Assembly (NCBI RefSeq): GCF_029258205.1
Contig: NZ_JARHZJ010000026.1
Location: 62,001-126,000, forward strand
Source: Clostridium sp.
GTDB taxonomy: Bacteria; Bacillota; Clostridia; Clostridiales; Clostridiaceae
Length of the DNA stretch: 64,000 bases
Reading direction: 5' to 3'
The notes under the pieces were generated by a model. It was not told where the DNA came from. It ran no database searches and saw only the letters and a program-made list of their open reading frames with translations. Each line of letters opens with the position of its first letter. The first letter of the stretch is position 1. Positions 40,091 through 54,012 of the stretch are shown piece after piece. The position numbers and the translations under genes were made by a program.

Positions 40091-41062
40091 ATGAAAGATA
40101 AGTATGGAAGAGAGATTGATTATTTAAGAATTTCTTTAACTGATAAATGTAATTTAAGATGTGCTTATTGTATGGAGAAGGATCATAATGATTTTATTCA
40201 TAATGATAAGCTTATGACTTTAGATGAGATTTTAAGAGTTGTTAAAGCGTGTGCTTCTATTGGTATAAAAAAAGTAAGACTTACAGGAGGAGAGCCTCTT
40301 GTAAGAGAAGGTGTAGTAGATTTAATAAAAAATATAAACAAAGTACCTGAGATAGAAGAGATTTGTTTAACAACTAATGGAATGTTACTAGGAGATAAAG
40401 TAAAAGAACTTAGTAAAAATGGATTAAAGAGAGTAAATATAAGTTTAGATACATTAAAAGAAGATAGATTTAAGAAAATAACAAGGATAGGAACATTAGA
40501 TAAAGTTCTTTATTCAATAGAAAAATGTTTGCAAAATAATGTTAAGGTAAAGATAAATGCTGTAATATTAGAAGATTTCAATAAAGATGAAATTTTAGAT
40601 TTAGTAAATTTAGCTTGTAAAAACCCAATAGATGTTAGGTTTATAGAGCTTATGCCTATTGGAGAAGGTAAAAGGTTTAAAGGAGTTACTAATAGCGAGA
40701 TTTTAGAAATTATAAAAAAATATAAAAATGTATTGAGTGATAAGAAAACTTTAAGAATGAATGGACCAGCTAAATACATAAGGATAGAAGGTTTTAAAGG
40801 AAAAATCGGCTTTATAAGTGCTATGAGTGATTGCTTTTGTGATGATTGCAATAGAATAAGGGTTACTCCTGAAGGCTTTATGAAACAATGTTTACATTGG
40901 AAGTATGGAATAAACCTAAGAGATAAGATGAGAGCGGGAATAAGTGATGAAGAACTTAGGGAGATAATCAAAAAAAGTATTTATGAAAAGCCAGAAAAAC
41001 ATAATTTTAAAATGAATGAAAAAGATGAAGATAAAAGATTTATGTATGAAATAGGAGGATAA
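40091..41062 (+). CDS. moaA: GTP 3',8-cyclase MoaA (radical SAM)
   Basis: [42 protein letters not shown]. Confidence 0.96.
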   Translation: MKDKYGREIDYLRISLTDKCNLRCAYCMEKDHNDFIHNDKLMTLDEILRVVKACASIGIKKVRLTGGEPLVREGVVDLIKNINKVPEIEEICLTTNGMLLGDKVKELSKNGLKRVNISLDTLKEDRFKKITRIGTLDKVLYSIEKCLQNNVKVKINAVILEDFNKDEILDLVNLACKNPIDVRFIELMPIGEGKRFKGVTNSEILEIIKKYKNVLSDKKTLRMNGPAKYIRIEGFKGKIGFISAMSDCFCDDCNRIRVTPEGFMKQCLHWKYGINLRDKMRAGISDEELREIIKKSIYEKPEKHNFKMNEKDEDKRFMYEIGG

Positions 41063-41064
41063 TC

Positions 41065-41493
41065 ATGAGTAATGTAAGAGCTATTTGTATAAGTGAAAAG
41101 AAAGGTACATCTAAGGTACAAGTTCCTAAAGCTGAGTTTATAGAAGATTTCGGAATTAAAGGCGATGCTCATGCTGGAAAATGGCATAGACAAGTAAGTT
41201 TATTAGCTTTTGAAAAAATAGAAGATTTTAGAGCTGATGGTGGAAATGTAGATTTTGGAGCTTTTGGAGAAAACTTGGTTGTAGATGGAATAGAATTAAA
41301 TAAACTTCCTATAGGACAAAAAATAAAAATAGGAGATGTTCTTCTAGAAGTAACACAAATAGGAAAGAAGTGTCATGATAAATGTGCAATATACTATCAA
41401 GTTGGAAGATGTATAATGCCTGCTTATGGTATATTTACAAAGGTATTAAATGGAGGTGAGATTGTTTTAGGACAAGAGGTAGAACTTCTTTAA
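41065..41493 (+). CDS. MOSC domain protein
   Basis: FGIKGDAHAGKWHRQVSLLAFEKI...CHDKCAIYYQVGRCIMPAYGIF. Confidence 0.92.
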   Translation: MSNVRAICISEKKGTSKVQVPKAEFIEDFGIKGDAHAGKWHRQVSLLAFEKIEDFRADGGNVDFGAFGENLVVDGIELNKLPIGQKIKIGDVLLEVTQIGKKCHDKCAIYYQVGRCIMPAYGIFTKVLNGGEIVLGQEVELL

Positions 41494-41507
41494 AAGAAAA
41501 TTTTAAT

Positions 41508-41548
41508 ATAAAGATTCTGATAGTTTTTATTAGAATCTTTTTTTATTG
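41508..41548 (+). terminator. Intrinsic terminator
   Basis: AAAGATTCTgatagtttttattAGAATCTTTTTTTATT. Confidence 0.85.
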
Positions 41549-41738
41549 TATAATTGTTAATAAAGAATGTACCTTTAAGAAATAGAATTGATTAAATAGA
41601 ATTAATTATAAAAGTATAGGAAGGGAGGAAAATTATCAAGTTTTATATTAACATAATATGTTATAGAAATAAGAGTGTTTTTAATGAATATGAAAAGTAA
41701 GAAAAGTCTTATTGTAACATAGTAATGTTGTTAAAAAT

Positions 41739-43004
41739 TTGATGATTACGAAAACTTTGAGACCTTTAGCGGATATTATGCGTCCTAAAAATTTAGAGGA
41801 TATAGTTGGACAGAAACATATTGTAGGAGAAGGAACTCCTTTAAATAAACTTATAAAAAACAAAAATATAATGAATTGTATTTTTTATGGGCCACCTGGG
41901 GTTGGAAAAACTACTTTAGCTAATATAATTTCAAATTACACTGATAAGAAATTTTATAAAATAAATGCCACTACATCTTCAATAAAAGAAATACAAAGTA
42001 TAACTTCTGATATAGATAATTTATTGAATTTTAAGGGAATAATACTATATATAGATGAACTTCAGCATTTTAATAAGAAACAGCAGCAAGCAATTTTGGA
42101 GTTTATTGAAGATGGAAGAGTTGTATTAATAGCAAGTACTACAGAAAATCCATACTTTGCTATACATAAGGCTATACTAAGTAGAAGTACTATATTTGAA
42201 TTTAAGCCAGTGAGTACTGAAGATATAATAATAGCCCTAGAAAGAGCTATAAGTAAACTTGAAAAAGAAGGATATGAGATTTCACTTGAAGAAGGTGTTT
42301 TAAAATATATTGGAGAGATTTCTCAAGGAGATGTAAGAAAGGCTTACACGGTATTAGAGTTATCTATTAAATCTCAAGAAAAAAATAATATTATTTTAAA
42401 TAAAGATTATGTAGAAAAATTAGGACAATCTAACTTGAAATCTGATTCATCAGGAGATGATTACTATAATTTGTTAAGTGCTCTTCAAAAAAGTATAAGA
42501 GGAAGCGACCCAGATGCGGCAATTCACTATTTAGCTAGACTTATTAAGGGTGGGAATATGGATAGCGTAATTAGGAGAATAGGAGTAATTGTAGCTGAAG
42601 ATATAGGGCTTGCTCATCCAAATGCCTTGCAGGTTGTAAATAGTGGAATAGATCTTTGCTTGAAAATAGGAATGCCAGAGGCAAGAATAATATTAGCTGA
42701 ATTAGTAATTTATTTGGCTACCTTACCTAAGTCAAATAGCGCTTATATAGCTATTGATGATGCTTTGAGAGATTTAGAAAGAAATAATGCAGGGGATGTC
42801 CCAAAACATTTAAAAGATGCTCATTATAGTGGGGCAAGTAATTTAGGTGTTGGTGGTTATTTATATCCTCATAATTATCCTAATAGCTATATTAGTCAAG
42901 AATATATGCCAGAAAATATGAGCGGAAAAGAATATTATAAGCCTAAGGATAATAAATACGAAAATAGTATAAAAGCTTACTGGAATAATGTTAAAAATAA
43001 ATAA
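41739..43004 (+). CDS. rarA: Replication-associated recombination protein A (AAA ATPase)
   Basis: RPKNLEDIVGQKHIVGEGTPLNKLI, YGPPGVGKTTLA, EDIGLAHPNAL. Confidence 0.95.
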   Translation: MMITKTLRPLADIMRPKNLEDIVGQKHIVGEGTPLNKLIKNKNIMNCIFYGPPGVGKTTLANIISNYTDKKFYKINATTSSIKEIQSITSDIDNLLNFKGIILYIDELQHFNKKQQQAILEFIEDGRVVLIASTTENPYFAIHKAILSRSTIFEFKPVSTEDIIIALERAISKLEKEGYEISLEEGVLKYIGEISQGDVRKAYTVLELSIKSQEKNNIILNKDYVEKLGQSNLKSDSSGDDYYNLLSALQKSIRGSDPDAAIHYLARLIKGGNMDSVIRRIGVIVAEDIGLAHPNALQVVNSGIDLCLKIGMPEARIILAELVIYLATLPKSNSAYIAIDDALRDLERNNAGDVPKHLKDAHYSGASNLGVGGYLYPHNYPNSYISQEYMPENMSGKEYYKPKDNKYENSIKAYWNNVKNK

Positions 43005-43017
43005 ATGTTGATTATTG

Positions 43018-43046
43018 TTGACAAATTTACTCGGTTTTGATATTAT
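43018..43046 (+). promoter_or_regulatory. Sigma-A-type promoter of iscR-iscS-iscU
   Basis: TTGACA (43018-43023), N17, TATTAT (43041-43046). Confidence 0.7.
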
Positions 43047-43091
43047 AATCACATAAAGTACATCGAATTAGTCAGATTTAGAGGTGATTAA

Positions 43092-43553
43092 ATGAAATTA
43101 TCTACCAAAGGAAGATATGGTGTAAAAGCAATGGTTGATTTAGCTATACATTATGGTGGATCACCTGTGTCAATAAAGTCAATATCGCAAAGACAAAATA
43201 TATCTGAATATTACTTAGAGCAATTATTTAGTTCTTTAAGAAAAGCTAAGCTTATAAAGAGTATTAGAGGTGCTCAAGGAGGATATATTTTAAATAGACA
43301 ACCAGAAGATATAACAGTTTCAGATATTATTGAGGTTTTAGAAGGTCCAATAGAAATATCAGATTGTTTAGATGGTGTAACTTGCAATAATGTTGATTGT
43401 TGTGCAACTAGACTTTTATGGAAAAAGATAAAAACAAGTATAGATGAAGTTACTAATTCAGTAACACTTAAAGATATAGTAGAAGATTATAAAGCTATGA
43501 AAGAAAAAAGTGAAGCTTTAAAAATTGTTAGTAGGAGTGAAGAAAATGAATAA
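43092..43553 (+). CDS. iscR: Rrf2 family regulator, IscR-like
   Basis: MKLSTKGRYGVKAMVDLA; three-Cys Fe-S ligand region CLDGVTCNNVDCC. Confidence 0.94.
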   Translation: MKLSTKGRYGVKAMVDLAIHYGGSPVSIKSISQRQNISEYYLEQLFSSLRKAKLIKSIRGAQGGYILNRQPEDITVSDIIEVLEGPIEISDCLDGVTCNNVDCCATRLLWKKIKTSIDEVTNSVTLKDIVEDYKAMKEKSEALKIVSRSEENE

Positions 43554-44748
43554 TAGAGTTGTTTATATGGACTATTCAGCAACTACATATGTTAAACCAG
43601 AAGTATTAGAGGAAATGTTACCATATTTCACAAATAAGTTTGGAAATCCATCAGCATTTTACGGAGTTTCAAGAGAATCAAGAATGGCTATAGATACTGC
43701 TAGAGAAAGAGTAGCTAAAGTATTAAATGCTGATACAAATGAAATCTACTTTACTGGTGGCGGATCAGAAGCTGATAACTGGGCAATAAAAGGAATAGCT
43801 TTTGCTCATAAAAATAAAGGAAATCATATAATAACTACAAAAATAGAACACCATGCTGTATTACATACTTGCCAATGGCTAGAAAAACAAGGGTTTGAAG
43901 TAACTTACTTAGATGTAAATGAAGAAGGCTTTGTTGATTTAGAAGAATTAAAAAATGCTATTACTGATAAAACTATCTTAGTTTCTATAATGTTTGCAAA
44001 TAATGAAATAGGAACTATAGAGCCAGTTAAGGAAATAGGAAAAATTTGTAGAGAAAGAAAAGTAATATTCCATACAGATGCAGTTCAAGCTGTAGGAAAT
44101 GTAAAGATAGATGTTAAAGATATGAATATCGATTTACTTTCATTAGCTGGACATAAAGTTTATGGACCAAAAGGAATCGGAGTTTTATACATAAGAAAAG
44201 GTATAAGAATAGATAACTTAATCCATGGTGGTGGTCAAGAAAGAGCTAGAAGAGCTGGAACTGAGAATATACCTGCAATAGTTGGATTAGGAAAAGCTAT
44301 GGAAATAGCTGGAGAAAATTTAGATGAGCATATAGCTAAAGTTTCTAAATTAAGAGATAAGTTAATAAAAGGATTATTAGAAGTACCATTTACAAGATTA
44401 AACGGACCAAAAGACGGTAGTAAGAGATTACCAGGTAACGTAAATGTATGCTTTGAATTCATTGAAGGTGAAGGAATACTTCTTTCATTAGACTTTGAAG
44501 GAATTTGTGGTTCAAGTGGAAGTGCTTGTACATCAGGATCATTAGATCCATCACATGTGTTATTATCAATAGGTTTACCTCATGAAATAGCACACGGATC
44601 ATTAAGATTAAGTTTAGGTGAAGGTACAACTGAAGAAGACGTTGATTACGTATTAGAAAAAGTACCACCAATAATCGAAAGATTAAGAAGTATGTCACCA
44701 TTATGGAAAAATCATTTAAGAGAAGTAGAAGTAGAAGGAGAGAATTAA
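43546..44748 (+). CDS. iscS: Cysteine desulfurase
   Basis: YMDYSATTYVKPEVLEEMLPY, GSEADNWAIKG, GHKVYGPKGIG, CGSSGSACTSGSL. Confidence 0.96.
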   Translation: MNNRVVYMDYSATTYVKPEVLEEMLPYFTNKFGNPSAFYGVSRESRMAIDTARERVAKVLNADTNEIYFTGGGSEADNWAIKGIAFAHKNKGNHIITTKIEHHAVLHTCQWLEKQGFEVTYLDVNEEGFVDLEELKNAITDKTILVSIMFANNEIGTIEPVKEIGKICRERKVIFHTDAVQAVGNVKIDVKDMNIDLLSLAGHKVYGPKGIGVLYIRKGIRIDNLIHGGGQERARRAGTENIPAIVGLGKAMEIAGENLDEHIAKVSKLRDKLIKGLLEVPFTRLNGPKDGSKRLPGNVNVCFEFIEGEGILLSLDFEGICGSSGSACTSGSLDPSHVLLSIGLPHEIAHGSLRLSLGEGTTEEDVDYVLEKVPPIIERLRSMSPLWKNHLREVEVEGEN

Positions 44749-44750
44749 TC

Positions 44751-45179
44751 ATGATATATAGTGAAAAAGTTATGGACCATTTCAAAAATCCAAGAAATGT
44801 AGGAGAAATTAAAGATGCTAACGGAATCGGAGAAGTTGGTAACGCTAAATGTGGAGATATAATGAGAATATATCTTAAAATAGAAAATAATATTGTAGAA
44901 GATGTTAAATTCGAAACTTATGGATGTGGATCTGCTATAGCTTCATCAAGTATGGCTACAGAACTTATAAAAGGAAAAACTGTTGAAGAAGCTTGGGAAT
45001 TATCAAATAAGGCTGTTGCAGAAGCTTTAGATGGTCTTCCACCAGTAAAAATGCATTGTTCAGTATTAGCTGAGGAAGCTATACACAAGGCTATAAATGA
45101 TTATAGACAAAGACAAGGATTAGAGCCTTGGGATATGAAAGAACATTCACATGACATACATGAGCATGTTCATGGTTAA
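44751..45179 (+). CDS. iscU: Fe-S cluster scaffold IscU/NifU-like
   Basis: YSEKVMDHFKNPRNVGEI, GNAKCGDIM, TYGCGSAIASSS, MHCSVLAEEAI. Confidence 0.95.
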   Translation: MIYSEKVMDHFKNPRNVGEIKDANGIGEVGNAKCGDIMRIYLKIENNIVEDVKFETYGCGSAIASSSMATELIKGKTVEEAWELSNKAVAEALDGLPPVKMHCSVLAEEAIHKAINDYRQRQGLEPWDMKEHSHDIHEHVHG

Positions 45180-45203
45180 GAATAATATTAAAGTGGTGAT
45201 TTT

Positions 45204-46283
45204 GTGACAAAGAAAAAGGTTGTTATAGGTATGAGCGGCGGAGTTGATAGCTCCGTTGCTGCTTACCTTTTAAAGGAACAGGGATACGATGTAATTGGTG
45301 TTACAATGCAAATATGGCAAGAGGATAAGGAATATGAGGAGAGAGAAGGTGGATGTTGTTCACTTTCAGCAGTTGATGATGCAAGAAGAGTTGCTCAAAA
45401 ACTAGATATTCCTTTTTATGTTTTAAACTTTAGAGATAGTTTTAAAAGAAACGTAATAGATTATTTTGTAGATGAATATATACAAGGTAGAACTCCAAAT
45501 CCATGTATTGCATGTAATAAATATCTTAAATTTGATGAGCTTTTACAAAAAGCTAAAGGTATAGGTGCAGACTATGTTGCAACAGGTCACTATGCTAAAA
45601 TTGAAGAAAGAGATGGAAGATTCCAACTTATAAGATCAAAAGATGATAGAAAAGATCAAACTTATGCTTTATATAATCTAACTCAAGAACAGTTAGAGCA
45701 TACTTTAATGCCTTGTGGTGAATTCACTAAGGATAAGATTAGAGAAATAGCTAAAGAAATTGGTCTAGATGTACATAATAAAAAGGACAGTGAAGAAATA
45801 TGTTTTATTCCAGATAATAATCATGGAAGATACATATGTGAAGTTGCTCCAAACAAAGTTAAATCAGGAAACTTTGTTGATAAGTATGGAACTGTCTTAG
45901 GAAAACATAAAGGAATAGTTTATTATACAATAGGTCAAAGAAAAGGCTTAGGATTAGCTCTTGGAAGGCCGGTGTTTGTTACTGATATAAATCCTGTAAC
46001 TAATACAGTTGTAGTAGGACCAGAAGAAGATATTTTTAAAACTGATTTAGTTTGTAAAGATATAAACTTCATATCTATAGATAAACTTGAGGGACCTATG
46101 GAAGTTGAAGCTAAAATTAGATATTCAGCTAGACCAGCTAAGGCTACTATAAGTCCTATGGAAAATGGAAGAGTTAAAGTTTCTTTTGAAGATAAGCAAA
46201 GAGCTATAACTAAAGGTCAATCTGTTGTTTTCTACAAAGATGATTTAGTTGTAGGTGGAGGAATAATCGAAAGCCTGCTTTAA
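45204..46283 (+). CDS. mnmA: tRNA 2-thiouridine(34) synthase MnmA
   Basis: [26 protein letters not shown]. Confidence 0.97.
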   Translation: MTKKKVVIGMSGGVDSSVAAYLLKEQGYDVIGVTMQIWQEDKEYEEREGGCCSLSAVDDARRVAQKLDIPFYVLNFRDSFKRNVIDYFVDEYIQGRTPNPCIACNKYLKFDELLQKAKGIGADYVATGHYAKIEERDGRFQLIRSKDDRKDQTYALYNLTQEQLEHTLMPCGEFTKDKIREIAKEIGLDVHNKKDSEEICFIPDNNHGRYICEVAPNKVKSGNFVDKYGTVLGKHKGIVYYTIGQRKGLGLALGRPVFVTDINPVTNTVVVGPEEDIFKTDLVCKDINFISIDKLEGPMEVEAKIRYSARPAKATISPMENGRVKVSFEDKQRAITKGQSVVFYKDDLVVGGGIIESLL

Positions 46284-46284
46284 T

Positions 46285-46318
46285 ATAAAGCTCCCGAAAG
46301 GGGGCTTTTTTTTATTTT
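46285..46318 (+). terminator. Intrinsic terminator after mnmA
   Basis: AAGCTCCCgaaaGGGGGCTTTTTTTT. Confidence 0.9.
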
Positions 46319-46703
46319 GTCTAAAAACTTTTTAGAATAATACAATTTATAACATATTAGGAAAAGCTAAAATTATTAAAATGATAAATAGAAAATTAAA
46401 TTTAGTATTTTGATATTAATCTATACTTTTTAATAAATAAAAAAGTGTGTATATTATATAATTTATTGTGTAGTGATTATTTATTAATTTTTCTTAAAAA
46501 ATCGTTAATAAGTATATATAGCTAAGAAGAAAAGTTTGGTTTTATATAAGTTTTTGGATGAAAGATACACACATGTTATTAAAAGTAAAATTCTGTGTAT
46601 AAAATAAGGAAAATAGGTAGTTTGACAGTATAATTTTAATTTGTTAATTTTAAAATGACAAAGGAAATGGAAATAACTTTTAAATTTAGTGGGGGTGATA
46701 TTC

Positions 46704-49310
46704 ATGAAAATGAATAAAGATTTAATTTTAGAATTTATTCAAAATTGGTCTGTAGCTGCACAAGCGCGCGAAGGTTTATCCACTCAGTTTTTGTCAGATA
46801 GTCTTAAAATAGATCGAGCAAATGTTAGTCGTATTTTGAATCAATTAGTAAAAGAAAAAATTATAGAAAAGGTTGTAGGACGTCCAGTTCTATATCGAAT
46901 TATTGATAATAAATCAATTGTTGAACAATCTTGTTTTCATAATTTAATAGGATACGATGGAAGCTTACGGGAATCAATTCAATTTGCAAAAGCTGCAATT
47001 ATGTATCCTTCCCATTGCTTATCCACATTAATTATGGGCCCTAATGGATGTGGAAAAAGATATTTTACTAAAAAGATGATTCAATACGCTATAGAACAAG
47101 ATATCTTATCTCAAGATGACAATCATATACATATTAATTGTTTAGATTATCCTGATGATTATAAGAGAATTAAAGAAGTATTTAGTTTGGCAATAAATGA
47201 GTTAAATCAGGTGAAAAAGGGAGTCATATATATTGAACATATTGAATTATTATCAACTTCTTTAATAAATGAAGTTATAGGGTCGATCGATTACAATTCT
47301 AAGAATATTGTTATTATTGCTACTTGTGATGATGAAATTTCAGAAAGTTTCAAGAACACATTAATAAAGAATTTTGATATTAATATAAAATTACAAGGAT
47401 ATCAAAGTAGACCAATATTAGAAAGATTTCAACTTATTGAAAAGTTCTTTACTGATGAATCAACATCAATGCAAAAAGAGTTACATGTAAATGCAAAACT
47501 TATTTATTGTTTGTTGATGTATGATTGTTTAGATAATATTGCACAATTAAAAAGAGATATTAAAATTGGATGTGCTAATGGTTATGTACGTAAATTAGAT
47601 TCTAATAAATCGTATATATATTTAGCTATTAATGATTTCCCTAATTATGTTGGAAGAGGAATTCTCAAATACAAGACTTATCACCAGGAATTGAAATCAA
47701 TTATTTCAGAAAATTCTAAGTATGTATTTACAAAGGGAGATGTTAAAAGAGAGGAAGCTTTGGATGAGTCAGAAAGTATTTATGATGTTGTTAATAACAA
47801 GGTAAGTGATTTGGAAAATCAAGGACTAAATAGAGAAGATATTTCTATGATAATTAATGCTGACATTGAAAAGGAATTTGAAAAATATAGTAATAATCTT
47901 AGTGAACAAGTTATTAATATTGATCAATTATCAAAAGTTGTCAGTGAGAAATTGATTTATATGGTTTCACATTTTTTAAGAAAAGTAAGTGTTGAGTGTG
48001 AAAGATTCTTTCCAGAATCAATTTTATATGGTCTATGTTTACATTTACATGAAACTATTCTGAGAAGAGGTGAAAGACGTAAACTTAAAAAATCACAGAT
48101 TCATGAAATTCTTGGCAAATATCCTACTGAATATGCTTTGACAATTGATTTTGTTTCATTAATTGATGAAGAATTTAATGTGGATCTACCAATTGATGAA
48201 GTTGTTTTTATCACTATGTTTTTATGTGATCATTTTTATGAAAATAAAGAAACTAAAAAACCTGTACTGCTTATAGGTATGCATGGGGAATCTACAGCAA
48301 CTTCAATTTGTGATAGTGTAAACAATTTAGTTAAAGAAACAATAGCATATGGTTTTGATATGCCATTAGAACAATCACCAATGGAAGCTTATGAACGATT
48401 GAAATCGTTAATATTAGATATTGATAGGGGAGCAGGAATACTATTTATGTATGACATGGGTAGTCTAAAAACAATGGTTGAAATGATTTCAGAAGAAATT
48501 GATATACAAATAAAAGTACAAGAAGTTCCTGTAACATTATTAGCTATTGATTATGCAAGAAAATGTTTAATGAGTCATACTTTGAAAGAGGTATTTGATA
48601 AGATTAAACCACTAAGTTTTGAATCAGATGTTTATTATGAAAAGGCTTCTGAAGAAAATGAAAAGAAGACTATTATTACATTATGTATGAGTGGGCAAGG
48701 TGGAGCAGTTCAAATGAAAGAATATATAGAGGAAGTTTTAGGGGATTTTCCAGTAAAAGTTATTCCTTTAGCTATTTCTGATGATAAAGAACTGTTATTA
48801 GAGATTAATGAAATAAGAAAAAATACAAGTATATGTTGTGTTGTTGGAACGTTTAATCCTAATATTTATCCATATGTTCCTTTTGTAAGTGTTTCTGAGT
48901 TGTTTGAAACAGATAGAAGACAATTGCGTAAGTTATTACATTTGCATCATCCAGATTATTTAAGTGAATCTAGTATTTACAATAATTTAGAAGAATCTCT
49001 TTTAATGATTGAAGGTAGTGAAATTAAGAAAAATTTACCTCCAATTATAGATAGATTAGAGTTGCTAATAGATAAAGATTTTTCAAAAGATCAGTCAATT
49101 GGATTATTTATGCACATGTCAGCACTAATAGATAGACTTATTCAAGGAGAAAAAAGTCAAAGCAATAATAAAACAGCAAAAATAAAAGATGAATATTATA
49201 AATTATTTGAAGAAATTAAGAAAATACTTAAAATATTAGAAAGAAAGTTTAAAATACGATTTTGTGATGATGATATTGCAATTATTTTAAGTTATATAAA
49301 AGAAATATAG
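46704..49310 (+). CDS. LevR-like PTS-responsive regulator (wHTH, degenerate AAA+, PRD, EIIA-like domains)
   Basis: N-terminal wHTH (LSTQFLSDSLKIDRANVSRILNQLVKEKIIEKVVGRPVLY), degenerate Walker A GPNGCGKRY, PRD-like LCLHLHETILRRGERRKL, VLLIGMHGESTATSICDSVNNLV; directly precedes PTS genes. Confidence 0.85.
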   Translation: MKMNKDLILEFIQNWSVAAQAREGLSTQFLSDSLKIDRANVSRILNQLVKEKIIEKVVGRPVLYRIIDNKSIVEQSCFHNLIGYDGSLRESIQFAKAAIMYPSHCLSTLIMGPNGCGKRYFTKKMIQYAIEQDILSQDDNHIHINCLDYPDDYKRIKEVFSLAINELNQVKKGVIYIEHIELLSTSLINEVIGSIDYNSKNIVIIATCDDEISESFKNTLIKNFDINIKLQGYQSRPILERFQLIEKFFTDESTSMQKELHVNAKLIYCLLMYDCLDNIAQLKRDIKIGCANGYVRKLDSNKSYIYLAINDFPNYVGRGILKYKTYHQELKSIISENSKYVFTKGDVKREEALDESESIYDVVNNKVSDLENQGLNREDISMIINADIEKEFEKYSNNLSEQVINIDQLSKVVSEKLIYMVSHFLRKVSVECERFFPESILYGLCLHLHETILRRGERRKLKKSQIHEILGKYPTEYALTIDFVSLIDEEFNVDLPIDEVVFITMFLCDHFYENKETKKPVLLIGMHGESTATSICDSVNNLVKETIAYGFDMPLEQSPMEAYERLKSLILDIDRGAGILFMYDMGSLKTMVEMISEEIDIQIKVQEVPVTLLAIDYARKCLMSHTLKEVFDKIKPLSFESDVYYEKASEENEKKTIITLCMSGQGGAVQMKEYIEEVLGDFPVKVIPLAISDDKELLLEINEIRKNTSICCVVGTFNPNIYPYVPFVSVSELFETDRRQLRKLLHLHHPDYLSESSIYNNLEESLLMIEGSEIKKNLPPIIDRLELLIDKDFSKDQSIGLFMHMSALIDRLIQGEKSQSNNKTAKIKDEYYKLFEEIKKILKILERKFKIRFCDDDIAIILSYIKEI

Positions 49311-49322
49311 GAGGTTTAAATA

Positions 49323-49655
49323 ATGGAAGAAAATAAATCAATTGAGCAATATGCTTTTGAGTTAATTGCTTATGCAGGAGATGCAAGAAGTTCTGCTTTT
49401 AATGCTTTATATGCTGCTAAAAAAGGAAAGTTTGATGAAGCAAAATTATTACTTGAAAAATGTAAAGAAAGTACAATTATGGCACATAAAATCCAAACAG
49501 AAATATTAACTTCAGAAGCTGGAGGAAGTAAGTTTGATATTAATGTTTTATTTGTACATGCTCAGGATCATTTAATGACTTCTATGTTAGCTAAAGAATT
49601 GATTGAAGATATGATTGATATTAGAAAAGAATTAGACAAATTAAAAAATAAATAG
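49323..49655 (+). CDS. PTS lactose/cellobiose family IIA component
   Basis: AFELIAYAGDARSSAFNALYAAKKGKFDEAKLLLEKCKES, FVHAQDHLMTSMLAKELI. Confidence 0.94.
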   Translation: MEENKSIEQYAFELIAYAGDARSSAFNALYAAKKGKFDEAKLLLEKCKESTIMAHKIQTEILTSEAGGSKFDINVLFVHAQDHLMTSMLAKELIEDMIDIRKELDKLKNK

Positions 49656-49676
49656 GAAAAGAAGGAGATGTTAAAT

Positions 49677-49970
49677 ATGAAAATTATGTTAGTTTGTGGT
49701 GCAGGAGTATCAACAAGTATTTTAATGAAAAAAATGATGGACTATTCTAAAGAGAATAATATGGAATTAGAAGTGAAAGCATATGGATTTGAAGATGCTA
49801 TTGGACATTTTGAGGAATATGACTGTGTTTTAATAGGACCTCAAATAGCTTATCGTATTGATGATGTTAAAGAAGCTTGTCAAAAACCAATTGCAGCGAT
49901 TAATGCTATGGATTATGGTATGGGGAATGCGGGGAATGTAATTAAAGTTGCTCAAGATTTATTAAAATAG
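49677..49970 (+). CDS. PTS lactose/cellobiose family IIB component
   Basis: KIMLVCGAGVSTSILMKKM with phosphoacceptor Cys; VLIGPQIAYR. Confidence 0.94.
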   Translation: MKIMLVCGAGVSTSILMKKMMDYSKENNMELEVKAYGFEDAIGHFEEYDCVLIGPQIAYRIDDVKEACQKPIAAINAMDYGMGNAGNVIKVAQDLLK

Positions 49971-49982
49971 AGGTAGATATAT

Positions 49983-52894
<2,912 letters not shown>

Positions 52895-52911
52895 TATAAA
52901 AGGAGACTAAT

Positions 52912-54012
52912 ATGAAAAAAAGATTAGGTATTTCTTTATATCCTGATTTAGCATCTAAAGAAGCTAATATAAAATACCTAGAAATGGCAAGATTTTATGG
53001 GTTTGATATTTTATTTATTGCTTTTTTAGATGCTAAAGGAACAAGAGAAGAGATTATAGAGAATTATTTACCTTATACCTCAAAAGCTAAAGAATTAGGT
53101 TTTGAGATTATTGCTGATGTGAATCCACAAGTTTTCGATAAGATTGGTGTGAATGCCTCTTTATTTAAAGGACCTTTAGATTTAAGTTTCTTTGAAATAT
53201 TACATGTTGATGTCATGCGTTTAGATTATGGAATGTCTTCATTAGAAGAAGCCTTTCTTACAAAAAATAAATATGGTATTAAAGTTTGTATGAATGCTGG
53301 TGGAACAGCTGACCATGTTGCTACTGTTTTGGCTGCTGGTGGAGAAAAGGATATGATTATGGGATGTCATAATTATTATCCACATCGTTTTACAGGAATT
53401 GCTTTAGAACGTTTTATTGAATCAACACATATATGGAATAGACATAATATTAGATGTTCTGTATTTATTTCATCTCAACAAGAAGATGCATTTGGACCTT
53501 GGCCAGTTACAGAAGGATTACCGACTATTGAGATGCATCGTAATCTTCCATTAGATATTCAATTTAAACATTTGATGATGATGAATATTGTAAATGATAT
53601 TATTATTGGAAATTGTTTTGCTAGTCAAGAAGAATTAAAAGCTATAGCAAAATCAAATACTGAACATATTGAATTTCATGTAGAGCTTGCTGAAGGTGTT
53701 CCACAATTTATGGTCGAACGTTTACATATGCAATTATCATGTAGGAATGATGTTAATGAATATCTTATTCGTTCTTTAGAAAGTCGTTTAATTAAGGGTG
53801 AAATACCACCGTTTAATACTGTTGATATTCATAAAGGTGATATTTTGATTGATAATGATCTTTATGGACAATATGCTGGTGAAGTTCAAATTGCTTTACA
53901 GGATATGCCTAATTATGGGAAAACTAATGTTGTTGGGCATATCAAAGAAGAAGAAATTATTTTAATTGATTATTTAGCTGGTGGACAACAATTTGTTCTC
54001 AAAGATAAATAA
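52912..54012 (+). CDS. DUF871 / GH170 MupG-like protein
   Basis: LGISLYPDLASKEANIKYLEMARFYGFDILFIAFLDA, FEIIADVNPQVF, MGCHNYYPHRFTGIALERF. Confidence 0.88.
   Translation: MKKRLGISLYPDLASKEANIKYLEMARFYGFDILFIAFLDAKGTREEIIENYLPYTSKAKELGFEIIADVNPQVFDKIGVNASLFKGPLDLSFFEILHVDVMRLDYGMSSLEEAFLTKNKYGIKVCMNAGGTADHVATVLAAGGEKDMIMGCHNYYPHRFTGIALERFIESTHIWNRHNIRCSVFISSQQEDAFGPWPVTEGLPTIEMHRNLPLDIQFKHLMMMNIVNDIIIGNCFASQEELKAIAKSNTEHIEFHVELAEGVPQFMVERLHMQLSCRNDVNEYLIRSLESRLIKGEIPPFNTVDIHKGDILIDNDLYGQYAGEVQIALQDMPNYGKTNVVGHIKEEEIILIDYLAGGQQFVLKDK

Noticed and set aside
41645-41665. TAACATA-A-TATGTTA palindrome upstream of rarA as an operator
   Set aside because: Short AT-rich palindrome with no aligned promoter; expected by chance in about 30% GC DNA.
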